From assembly GCA_050304135.1 (NCBI GenBank), contig JBNLDC010000006.1, positions 1 through 64,000 of the forward strand: a DNA stretch of 64,000 bases. The letters run 5' to 3'. Positions 7,565 to 15,181 of this stretch are shown in pieces. The stretch comes from JAFGNB01 sp050304135. Lineage in GTDB: Bacteria > Fibrobacterota > Chitinivibrionia > Chitinivibrionales > Chitinispirillaceae. A program made the translations under genes and the position numbers. Numbering within the stretch: position 1 is the stretch's first letter; each line of letters begins with the position of its first letter. Below the pieces are notes generated by a model. It was not told the DNA's origin and searched no databases. It worked only from the letters and a program-made list of their open reading frames with translations.

Positions 7565-8503
7565 ATGTGTTTAATAGATCATAGAAATATGCCAAAGCTA
7601 TCAAAGAACAATATACATGTTCACTTACTGATGCTATTATCAATAACCTTAGCAGCGACATCATTTCCAATAGTTTCACTTATAACAAATGACCTTCCAC
7701 CATCAATCCTCATGTTTTTTAGATTTATAATTGCAGCTGTGTTATTTGCACCTTTTATTTTTTTTAAATATGGATTTAAATTGCCCTCGAAGAAAAAACT
7801 AATTCATTATTTCATTCTCAGTATTCCTTTAGTAACTTTTTTTTGGTGTATGTTTGAATCATTGAGATATACAAGTGTTTTAAATACAGGTGCACTTTAC
7901 ACCACAGTTCCGGTAATAACTGCTTTTTTTTCTTATTTAATTAATCGAGAAGTGACAAACCGTTTCAAATTATTGGGTCTAATACTAGGGACTTTAGGAG
8001 CTTTAGGGATTGTTTTTCGAGGAAATTATACTTCTTTAATGACACTGAGTTTTGGTCATGGTGATTTGATATTTATTATAGGTTGCTTTTTTTTGGGTGC
8101 TTATAATCCTTTAGTCAGAAAATTTTATGAAAATGAGCCCATGGAAATTATGACATTTTGGATTCTTCTACTAGGCAGCTTATTACTTCTTATAATTTCA
8201 GGCAATAGTATAAACACTATAGAATGGACCAATATTCCAAAAAATGTTGTTCTTGGTATAATATACCTTTCACTATTTTCCACATTAGTTACCTTTTATT
8301 TAATCCATTTCAGCACAGTTCGAATTGGTGCCACGAATGTAGCTGCATATGGATTTTTGACACCACTATTTGTAATTATTATTAGCTTGATTATTGGACT
8401 TGAGAGATTTGATATAAATATTTTACCAGGTTTACTTATTATTGTTATTTCCATGCTATTAATTCAAATAAGAAGACCTTTTAATAATTCTCAGAGTTCG
8501 TAA
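7565..8503 (+). CDS. EamA/DMT-superfamily transporter
   Basis: 312 residues with about ten hydrophobic helices in two similar halves, the EamA duplication. First half: LLSITLAATSFPIVSLI, FFRFIIAAVLFAPFIFF, VTFFWCMFESLRYTSVLNTGALYTTVPVITAFFSYLI. Second half: HGDLIFIIGCFFLGAYNPLVRKFYE through TNVAAYGFLTPLFVIIISLIIGLERF. Such proteins export metabolites or drugs through the inner membrane; substrate unknown. The start could also be Met10 (7592); neither start has a clear ribosome-binding site. AT-rich like the rest of the array. Confidence 0.8.
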   Translation: MCLIDHRNMPKLSKNNIHVHLLMLLSITLAATSFPIVSLITNDLPPSILMFFRFIIAAVLFAPFIFFKYGFKLPSKKKLIHYFILSIPLVTFFWCMFESLRYTSVLNTGALYTTVPVITAFFSYLINREVTNRFKLLGLILGTLGALGIVFRGNYTSLMTLSFGHGDLIFIIGCFFLGAYNPLVRKFYENEPMEIMTFWILLLGSLLLLIISGNSINTIEWTNIPKNVVLGIIYLSLFSTLVTFYLIHFSTVRIGATNVAAYGFLTPLFVIIISLIIGLERFDINILPGLLIIVISMLLIQIRRPFNNSQSS

Positions 8504-8533
8504 TTGCAACTGACTTAACTGCGGTGGACCTTC

Positions 8534-8914
8534 TTGGGAACGACTCCGATTGGCCCTGAGTTTTGCAAAGAACAGCTTGTTGTTGCTTTTCGCTGGGTAT
8601 ATTTTGGAAAAGAAAAGTTAAATGAGGAAGACTTTCCAATATTTGAGGGCTGGTTGCATAAGTATGTAACCAACTGGGGTTTATGCGATACATTTATACC
8701 ATATTTAACAAATTAACATTTGGTAAACCATCCTTCTTTAATGCAAAATGAGCATAAATTGAAAAGAGCGGTTCTCAGATACGCCACAAAAAAGATGCCT
8801 ACAGAACTGAGGAAAAAAGCCATGGAAAAGACAAATAATAAGGTTTTAAAAAATGAAATTCACCCTAGCCCCTCTTTCATTTTTCAAAACGGAAAAAATC
8901 AAATTTATAATTAA
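8534..8914 (+). pseudogene. remnant of an AlkD-like DNA alkylation repair gene
   Basis: The first part (8534-8716) reads KEQLVVAFRWVYFGKEKL...FEGWLHKYVTNWGLCDTF, the AlkD-type segment around the WxxCD motif. A TAA at 8714 interrupts it, yet the same frame continues with LVNHPSLM and then RAVLRYATKKMPTELRKKAMEK, the typical C-terminal segment. The roughly 100 residues expected between are missing, as is the normal N-terminus and start. So it carries at least one deletion and one stop. An intact AlkC gene lies upstream at 5039. It marks the right end of the AT-rich array; 8915-9020 holds nothing I can name. Confidence 0.66.
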
Positions 8915-9020
8915 TGAGGAAATCCTATCTGATCAATGAGGACGAAAAAAATTATTTGAACTCAAGCCACGCTGCGCTCTCCTCCTTTCAGTCGTCGGGG
9001 CGTATAACATGGTTTGGTTG

Positions 9021-9860
9021 TCAGATGCGGTAAGGTGCAATCGCACAAAGCGAACTGACGGATACACCGGAGATTCCCCTGTTTGTCATCTGTGAACAGA
9101 GTGACCTGAGGTTGTCCAGAAACAGTTCGCGTACCGTTTGATCCGGCAGACAGTCATGAAGGAGTATGATACTTCCCGGCGAAACGAGGCTGGACATCCG
9201 GGAAAAGGTACGGGGGAACCGATTCCCGGCATCACCAAGGCTTCTGGTCCATCCAATGCAGCTCATAGAAAGTTCTTCAAGCGCTGTGCGCAGATGCGGA
9301 TTCGAGAGGCCGACAGGGGGCCGGTAGTGCCGGGGGTACTTTCCGGTGGCTTCGGCAATAATTGAACAGGCCTCCCGGATATCCGTTACCATGCGGTGGT
9401 GTCGCCGGAAATTCGCGGTGGGGTGATGGTCGAGATCATGGCATGCCACCTCATGCCCACGATCAACTATTGCTCTCGCAAGCTCCGGATGCCGGCGCAC
9501 CTTCCTGCCGATGAGAAAAAACGTTGCGGTAATGGAATACTCGTCAAGAAGGTCGAGAATTGCCGGAGTGAGCAGCGGATCCGGTCCGTCATCAAAGGTA
9601 AGTGCGCATCGGTTCTTTTCACCGGGCCGGCGGCAGTAAGTTCGGCAGAAAAAACCTGCCTGAAGATTGACAATACCATAAATGATAACCGGAATATGCA
9701 GCAGGAGAAAAACGGAAAGAACCGGACGGAACAGCGGCAGAACTATCCAGGCGCAGAAGAATCCGCCCAGGGAAACCGACCATATAATGTCAGGTCGAAG
9801 GCCCGATTTCAACAAGTGCAGCCGCTCCTGAGGTAGGTGAATAGGAGCCGATAACGGCAT
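9021..9860 (-). CDS. membrane-anchored polysaccharide deacetylase
   Basis: 279 residues. Two hydrophobic helices near the N-terminus (about 27-65) anchor a NodB-type catalytic domain. Motifs: ALTFDDGPDP (metal-binding Asp), ACHDLDHHP (His motif), YRPPVGLSNPH, and IILLHDC near the end. The family removes N-acetyl or similar groups from sugars using a divalent metal. It is the last gene of the ketoacyl-synthase operon and its chosen start overlaps the upstream gene by 71 nt, so it is probably co-expressed. A role in modifying a polyketide- or polyene-linked cell-surface glycan is inference. Confidence 0.82.
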   Translation of the reverse strand: MPLSAPIHLPQERLHLLKSGLRPDIIWSVSLGGFFCAWIVLPLFRPVLSVFLLLHIPVIIYGIVNLQAGFFCRTYCRRPGEKNRCALTFDDGPDPLLTPAILDLLDEYSITATFFLIGRKVRRHPELARAIVDRGHEVACHDLDHHPTANFRRHHRMVTDIREACSIIAEATGKYPRHYRPPVGLSNPHLRTALEELSMSCIGWTRSLGDAGNRFPRTFSRMSSLVSPGSIILLHDCLPDQTVRELFLDNLRSLCSQMTNRGISGVSVSSLCAIAPYRI

Positions 9861-10599
9861 GGGTCGGTATGGTATCGAGAATCGTGGCAGCTGTTACCGC
9901 AGGTTGCACGAATGAGGTGGTGCTCTCATTGAAAAAAAATCTGCCGATAAAAGTTGGCAACTCTTTCTGCAGAACTGATCGGCAGACAAATTCCGGGTCT
10001 CGCCGCTGTGTGCAGAACGGGCCGAACGCGCGAACCGATCGACCGGGAGTATCCGGAAGATCAATACGTAAGGCTACGGCACCTTCTTTCCATTCAGGAG
10101 AAAGGAAAGGGGTGCAGCGTCGAGAGAAATGAGGAAGCAATTCGTCGATCAGGGGAATGCGTTCGTCGACAATACAGAGTAGTACGGGAAAATCATCGTC
10201 GTTAAGCAGGTCAATGGTGACCAGTGATGAGGCCAGAGAGTTGTGACTGTCGCAAATGGTAAGGTTCGGGCCGCTGATGCCGCATTCGAGTGCTATTTTT
10301 CCGGCTATGCTGTTGTGTACCGAAGAGATGAAATTGCGCGGTGAACCGAGTCCGTCGGTAAAAACGCCGTCGAGAAACTGGCGGGTTTCTTCCAGTGCAC
10401 CCAGTGCGGTACCGACGATAACTGAACGGGGATGGGCGGCGGTACCGGTTGCACCGATAAGCGGATTGACCGCTGCCATTGCCATCTGCCAGATACGCGC
10501 ATCGCGGCGCTTCATTTTCAACGGTACAGCGGATTTCCACTCATCGTTTTCTCCGGGAAGAACCATGCTGTGCGCGGTGATTGTCAGAAATCGATTCAT
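9790..10599 (-). CDS. ketoacyl-synthase-like protein, likely non-catalytic
   Basis: 269 residues, shorter than a full synthase. It resembles the Ketoacyl-synt_2 (PF13723) proteins of aryl-polyene clusters: SVIVGTALGALEETRQFLDGVF, ISSVHNSIAGKIALECGISGPNLTICDSHNSLASSL. The usual TACSSS active-site context is replaced by ICDSHNS, so a normal nucleophilic Cys seems absent, and the C-terminal His motifs of full synthases are missing. It starts in a 4-nt ATGA overlap with the synthase upstream (10596), suggesting coupled translation and perhaps a heterodimer. Confidence 0.72.
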   Translation of the reverse strand: MNRFLTITAHSMVLPGENDEWKSAVPLKMKRRDARIWQMAMAAVNPLIGATGTAAHPRSVIVGTALGALEETRQFLDGVFTDGLGSPRNFISSVHNSIAGKIALECGISGPNLTICDSHNSLASSLVTIDLLNDDDFPVLLCIVDERIPLIDELLPHFSRRCTPFLSPEWKEGAVALRIDLPDTPGRSVRAFGPFCTQRRDPEFVCRSVLQKELPTFIGRFFFNESTTSFVQPAVTAATILDTIPTHAVIGSYSPTSGAAALVEIGPST

Positions 10600-11780
10600 G
10601 CAATACCGCCCTCGTTACCGGAAAGAATAACTGCGGCGTTGTTACCACCGAAGCCGAAAGCGCTTTTGAGAATGTGCCGCATTGGAAGCGCCCCCCCGGC
10701 AAACGGGTTCGCACCGATCGCTTCATCCATCTCCATAAAACCGGCAGTCGGCGGCAGGTGCTGGTCATGCAGCATGGAAACGGCGAATACCGCTTCCAGA
10801 ATTCCCGATGCGGCCAGGGTATGCCCGAGTATCCGTTTAAGTGAGCAGAAGGGAGGAACCGTCCCGAAAAGTGTTTTCAGTACAGCAACTTCTGATTTGT
10901 CGTTATCGGGTGTACCGGTGCCGTGGCTGACCACCGCGTCGATTGCTTCCGGTGATAACTGTGCTTCTTTAAGTGCACCCTCGATTGCTTTTCGCGCTCC
11001 TGCCCCTTCGGGATGCGGCGCGGTCATATGGTAACAGTCGGAGGAGGCTCCCCAACCGGAAATCCGGGCGAGTGCACCGCCGAAACAACGCTCAAGGAAT
11101 TTCTTCCCGACAAGCAGCATTGCACCAGCGCCCTCTCCGAGGCTGATTCCCGCACGGTTTCTGTCAAAGGGACGGCAGCCGTTCGGATCGAGCAGGGTCA
11201 GGCTTCCGAAACCGCGGACCGTGGTAATGCAGAGGGCATCCGCACCCACCACCAGGCATGCGTCGTAATAGTCCCGTTCAATGAGCCGTTTTGCCATGCC
11301 GATCGCATGCAGACTGCTGGAGCAGGCGGTTGAAACCGTATGGAAACCGTTGGCTGCCGTCTGCCGGCAGAGTTCCGACGCGAGTACCACCGGTTCATGC
11401 ACAGCACACTCAACGGCAAAAGAGGTACGACTCTCAGGGTCGATTCGGTATTGTCGGTAGGCCCGTTCCGTCTGAGATATCCCCCCCACGGTGGTGGCGG
11501 CAACGATACCGAGTCGGAGGTTGCTGCGGTCGGGGAGGGCGGCCATTGCCTCGCTTGCGGCAACGGTAGCCAGAGCGAGCGTTCTGAACATGCCTTCGCG
11601 ACCGGCGAGTATTTCGAGGTCACATTCTACCTGTGCACAGAGCGGCATGGTGGTTGAGGTAAGGTCGGGATGAATATAGGATTTAAGATAGTCCTGCCCT
11701 TTCAGAAGAGCGTGGTATCCGGTCTGCACACCGTTCCCGGCTGCACATACCGCTCCTGTTCCCGCCACGAATACCGTCAT
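10596..11780 (-). CDS. beta-ketoacyl-ACP synthase (FabF-like), catalytic
   Basis: 394 residues, full length. Active-site Cys in TVSTACSSSLHAIGMAKRLI, catalytic His in VSHGTGTPDNDKSE, Lys-His in FCSLKRILGHTLAASG, and the glycine-rich end SAFGFGGNNAAVIL. It condenses an acyl chain with malonyl-ACP, releasing CO2. It lies 9 nt downstream of the ACP gene and overlaps the next, synthase-like gene by 4 nt. Together with the synthase at 12823 it makes two complete condensing enzymes in one operon, which points to a dedicated polyketide or aryl-polyene product rather than housekeeping fatty-acid synthesis. Confidence 0.85.
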   Translation of the reverse strand: MTVFVAGTGAVCAAGNGVQTGYHALLKGQDYLKSYIHPDLTSTTMPLCAQVECDLEILAGREGMFRTLALATVAASEAMAALPDRSNLRLGIVAATTVGGISQTERAYRQYRIDPESRTSFAVECAVHEPVVLASELCRQTAANGFHTVSTACSSSLHAIGMAKRLIERDYYDACLVVGADALCITTVRGFGSLTLLDPNGCRPFDRNRAGISLGEGAGAMLLVGKKFLERCFGGALARISGWGASSDCYHMTAPHPEGAGARKAIEGALKEAQLSPEAIDAVVSHGTGTPDNDKSEVAVLKTLFGTVPPFCSLKRILGHTLAASGILEAVFAVSMLHDQHLPPTAGFMEMDEAIGANPFAGGALPMRHILKSAFGFGGNNAAVILSGNEGGIA

Positions 11781-11789
11781 CCCGATACC

Positions 11790-12062
11790 TTATGCTCCCT
11801 GCTGCGTTCGGATATGTTCCGCCATTGAGCGTACCGAAGAAAATACTTTGCGACCGGCATTGACGTCGGGGACGGTTGCCCGGTAGTCACGTTCGAGCAT
11901 TACCAGCAGTTCAAGTGTATCAATGGAATCAAGCCCCAGGCCTTCGCCGATCAGCGGAGCATCAACGTCTATGTCATCCGGTGTTACATCCGAAAGTTTG
12001 AGTGATGTGATGATTTTTTCCTTCAGTTCCTGCATCAATGCTTCCATCAAAATTCCTTTCAT
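11790..12062 (-). CDS. acyl carrier protein
   Basis: 90 residues, normal ACP size (a start at Met6, MEALMQELKEK, is also possible). The phosphopantetheine attachment Ser lies in GLGLDSIDTLELLVMLERDY (about residues 42-61), with the acidic helix II typical of ACPs. It holds the growing acyl chain as a thioester for the synthases encoded on both sides. The start overlaps the stop of the preceding synthase-like gene by 4 nt (ATGA). Because housekeeping ACP genes normally sit with fab genes, this one is probably specialised for the local pathway. Confidence 0.88.
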   Translation of the reverse strand: MKGILMEALMQELKEKIITSLKLSDVTPDDIDVDAPLIGEGLGLDSIDTLELLVMLERDYRATVPDVNAGRKVFSSVRSMAEHIRTQQGA

Positions 12063-12826
12063 GTGTATTGCAAAGAAATATACCCTTTGAAACCGTGAAT
12101 CGGAACAGTGATCCGCTCCGATTGTTTTTTGCGCAGCAGTGCAAACAGCGTCGTTGCCAGTGAACGATCGTTGTGAATCATTGTCTTCGGGGACGGAGAA
12201 ACTTCGCCGAAGTGGTAATGAAATGACGGTGCCGTTGTGTCGCCGGGGACGCCGGTTTGCAGATGGAGGGCGAAGGCGAACGGCTGGAGATCACTGCTCC
12301 CTCCGGGATTGCCGGTTGTTTCTTCCGCCAGCAGGATGAGTGCTCCACTGAGTTTTCCCTGTTGCAGCAGAAACTGTGCGGATTCGATTGCCGAGAGAAG
12401 CGGGGAGTCGCCTCCCGGGAAAATGATATCGGGTCCTTTGACTTTGTAGTAAATGGCGATATCTGCCACCGGTGAAGATGGCAGCGTGGCGGAAAAATAT
12501 GCGGGGCTCGGACTGCCCTCTTCAACGGAGTTCTTATAGAGCAGATCTGTTGAGTGGGAACCGGAGGGGATTCCAAGGAAGATACCGGTGGTTTCGGGGC
12601 TGTATACCGTGCTCTCCCGAAGTACCAGAGATCCCGCGCTGAATGCCAGTTTATCGGGTAAGTTGAGTTTTCCGAAGGCCATATACGGTTGTTCGAGAAC
12701 CTGAGTCCGCCTGATAGCAGCAGGCCCATCCTGATCACTCTCCCATGGTTGGGAATTCGCTATTGTATGTATCCCTGAATCATCAATTAATGCGCATCCG
12801 CTGCAGAAGACGGGTGGGTTCGTCAT
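12059..12826 (-). CDS. ketoacyl-synthase-like partner, chain-length-factor-like
   Basis: 255 residues from the ATG at 12826, which forms an ATGA overlap with the upstream synthase stop; a longer frame to 12883 would run further into that gene and lacks support. Weak synthase-like pattern: ETTGIFLGIPSG, then KGPDIIFPGGDSPLLSAIESAQFLLQQGKLSGALILLAEE, where PGGDSP replaces the usual Cys context. No catalytic His motifs. It looks like a truncated, inactive synthase paralog that could pair with the enzyme encoded just upstream. The function is inferred from position and faint similarity only. Confidence 0.6.
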   Translation of the reverse strand: MTNPPVFCSGCALIDDSGIHTIANSQPWESDQDGPAAIRRTQVLEQPYMAFGKLNLPDKLAFSAGSLVLRESTVYSPETTGIFLGIPSGSHSTDLLYKNSVEEGSPSPAYFSATLPSSPVADIAIYYKVKGPDIIFPGGDSPLLSAIESAQFLLQQGKLSGALILLAEETTGNPGGSSDLQPFAFALHLQTGVPGDTTAPSFHYHFGEVSPSPKTMIHNDRSLATTLFALLRKKQSERITVPIHGFKGYISLQYT

Positions 12827-13941
12827 GTCGCCTCCGAAAGTACTATCGCTGCATTGAGCCCGCCGAATCCGGCACTCAGGCAAAGTAGTGACGGGGAGGT
12901 GAACTCCTGCATTTCAGGACTGACCGGCAACGGGGCTTCGGGGTCAGGTTCTGTAAAATGTATGGTCGGCGGGATACGGCGGCGTTTGAGGAACTCTGCC
13001 GCGAGCAGCAGTTCCATAAGAGAACCGGCGCCGCTGGTATGACCTATTGCGCCTTTTAACGAGAAGCTGGGAGGAGGATTACCGTCGAAGAGTCGTTGCA
13101 GTGCTTTCGACTCCATCGCATCGTTATAGGCGGTAGCCGTCCCATGGCATTTTACCGCTCCAATCCGGTCCGGGGTGCTTGCCGCATCCTCCAGCGCACC
13201 TGCAGCAGCAAGAAAGAGCCCTTCCCCCGTTCTTGATGGACCGGTGCGGTGATTTGCATCATTCGACTGATCGGTTCCCCGGATGATGATGTCCCCTTTA
13301 CGCGGGTGTACGTATCGGAGTACGGCGATCGCTGCACCGTCACCAAGTGATAAGCCGTCTCTGTTCCTGTCAAACGGACGTGGTCCTGTTTGGCTGAGTG
13401 CTCCCAATGCATGGAATCCACTGGTGACAAAGTGGGTTATCACATCGAACCCGATAACGACAACCTCGCTGCAGCGACCATGTTCCAACAGGTTTTTCGC
13501 AAGCGCAATTGCGACTGCTCCTGAAGCGCAAGCATTGGAAACCACTTGAGTACGTTGTGGGGAAATACCCAGAAGGCCGGCAATCGTATCGGCCTGCTCA
13601 GCAAGAAACGGTGAGGTTTCTGATGCGTCATCGTCCTTTCGGACGTTTGGTTCCAGGGCTCGAATATCCCCTTTTGCTGCGGCGTATATGAAAAATGGTC
13701 GTTGCGGAAGCGGAGAAATCGATTCTTTCAAGACGGGAAAAACCACTTCTGGTTGCCGGTACCGTGGTTCATCAAATGGTGCGAACGCAACCGGAAGATT
13801 ATAACAGGGACCGGGACGTACGGCCGATATGCCATTGAGAAGAGATTCCGTGCTTGTTTCCAGTGTTCCCAGAGCGCAGCAGAGAGCATACTGTTCTATA
13901 ATGACGCTTTTTTTCATACTATCGGAAAATACACTCTGCAT
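12823..13941 (-). CDS. beta-ketoacyl synthase, first gene of the operon
   Basis: 372 residues (369 if starting at Met9 the N-terminus would be MKKSVIIEQYALCCALGT). Active-site Cys in VVSNACASGAVAIALAKNLL, His in KCHGTATAYNDAMES, Lys-His in FSLKGAIGHTSGAG, and the end SAGFGGLNAAIVL. All three catalytic residues are present. It opens a six-gene - strand operon (to 9021) in which most junctions are ATGA overlaps. Similarity is to synthases of aryl-polyene or type II polyketide systems; the real chain product cannot be read from sequence. No clear ribosome-binding site for either start. Confidence 0.83.
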   Translation of the reverse strand: MQSVFSDSMKKSVIIEQYALCCALGTLETSTESLLNGISAVRPGPCYNLPVAFAPFDEPRYRQPEVVFPVLKESISPLPQRPFFIYAAAKGDIRALEPNVRKDDDASETSPFLAEQADTIAGLLGISPQRTQVVSNACASGAVAIALAKNLLEHGRCSEVVVIGFDVITHFVTSGFHALGALSQTGPRPFDRNRDGLSLGDGAAIAVLRYVHPRKGDIIIRGTDQSNDANHRTGPSRTGEGLFLAAAGALEDAASTPDRIGAVKCHGTATAYNDAMESKALQRLFDGNPPPSFSLKGAIGHTSGAGSLMELLLAAEFLKRRRIPPTIHFTEPDPEAPLPVSPEMQEFTSPSLLCLSAGFGGLNAAIVLSEAT

Positions 13942-13984
13942 CCCGAACCGGGGACAGGGAATGGTCGGAAACGGGAGAGCCGGA

Positions 13985-14785
13985 TTACCGGTAGTGGGTG
14001 GTCTTTTTACTGCGCAAGCCGGTTTTAGACAGGAATATTACAGAGAAAAGGAATGCTGCACTAATGAGCAGTGCTCCTGCCGATGGTTCCGGAACCTGGG
14101 TGATCCTGCTGAATGAATGCAATGTCGCGTACTTTGACTTCAGATAGGTTACTGTTATAACCGGTGTCTCATCGATAACACGACTGTGCACGAAGCCTTC
14201 CAAGATGATTGCCGTATCTCCATCAACAACAGAGGAGAGATCCGATGCAATTAATACTGTTGAAAAATAAGAGTACGGCAGAGAAAATCCCGATTGATCA
14301 GTAAGAATAGATCCGATAGTGTATTCGATCAGGGTGAGATCGGAGGGGGATTGATCCGATGCAATTTGATTGGAATTGGTGAATTCCCGTACATTTCGAA
14401 TTGTCGTGGAGTTATCGTTCTGCAGATAGAGTTCATGTACTGATGGAAAACCGGAAGAACTGATCAACAGCGGCAGGTAGGAGGTTGTCTGAAAGTTTCC
14501 TGCAGAAGGATCAAGCGGTGTCGCGGGATCAATGATATTGTTGTTGACCATGACTGATCCGTGATTGTCGGTATCAATGAGTACCTCGGTGGTAAGGAGG
14601 TCACCTATTGCGGGAATCGCAGGTAGATAATCACTGCTCAATGCCGATCCTGGAAGCGAACCTGCGGTTGGAGGCAGTTGCTGAATGGAACGAGAGGTAA
14701 TCTCACCTTCCGCAATGAAATGGATCAGGTCTGCATTTGCACCGATGAACATTGTGAGAAGAATCAGAACTGATTTGATTGACAT
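13985..14785 (-). CDS. PEP-CTERM sorted secreted protein
   Basis: 266 residues. N-terminal signal peptide (SVLILLTMFIGANADL) and a classical C-terminal PEP-CTERM signal: VPEPSAG, a hydrophobic helix (ALLISAAFLFSVIFLS) and a basic end (KTGLRSKK). The domain between is Thr/Ser-rich beta sandwich without catalytic residues. PEP-CTERM proteins are cut and handed to the surface by an exosortase, usually in makers of extracellular polysaccharide. No exosortase gene is in this window. GGGAGG before the ATG is a strong ribosome-binding site. Function unknown. Confidence 0.78.
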   Translation of the reverse strand: MSIKSVLILLTMFIGANADLIHFIAEGEITSRSIQQLPPTAGSLPGSALSSDYLPAIPAIGDLLTTEVLIDTDNHGSVMVNNNIIDPATPLDPSAGNFQTTSYLPLLISSSGFPSVHELYLQNDNSTTIRNVREFTNSNQIASDQSPSDLTLIEYTIGSILTDQSGFSLPYSYFSTVLIASDLSSVVDGDTAIILEGFVHSRVIDETPVITVTYLKSKYATLHSFSRITQVPEPSAGALLISAAFLFSVIFLSKTGLRSKKTTHYR

Positions 14786-15181
14786 AAGAACCTCCCGGTT
14801 ACTTCCGCCACATCAGAGATACTATGCCTGAAGGTACAGCAGTGTGGGGTATGTTTACAAAAAACATGCAGGAAACAATGATTGTACTGATTATTTTCCG
14901 ATACACCCAGTGTTGAAACTTATACATTATAAATATAGGTGGTCGACGTACCCGTGCACAAAAAAATATTTGCGTACATCGATTTTGTCTCTCTTTCTAC
15001 TACCGGTCTCGGAATTTGAGGCGAGAATGAATCTGATAACAACCCGGGGAGTTGAGGAAGTGGAGATTGATTAAAAAATGGTTGGAAATGATGAAGACAG
15101 GACTGAATGATCCGGACCATGGCTGGAACGGTGTGAACGGCAGAACGCACCGAATCAGATATCGGCGCGTTCTGCAGGGTT
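14786..15181. other. intergenic stretch before the PEP-CTERM gene
   Basis: 396 nt between the gltD stop and the start of the PEP-CTERM gene, both on the - strand. Apart from the hairpin at 15140-15175 I see no gene, RNA or repeat. It must hold the promoter of the PEP-CTERM gene, but no strong -35/-10 pair stands out. Confidence 0.4.
15140..15175 (-). terminator. strong hairpin just downstream of gltD
   Basis: GCAGAACGC (15140-15148) pairs with GCGTTCTGC (15167-15175), extended by CCGA/TCGG inside. It starts 7 nt past the gltD stop codon. On the - strand no U-run follows, so it may stabilise the 3' end or need a factor; on the + strand it is followed by TTTTATTTTT, but no + gene precedes it. 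Confidence 0.5.
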
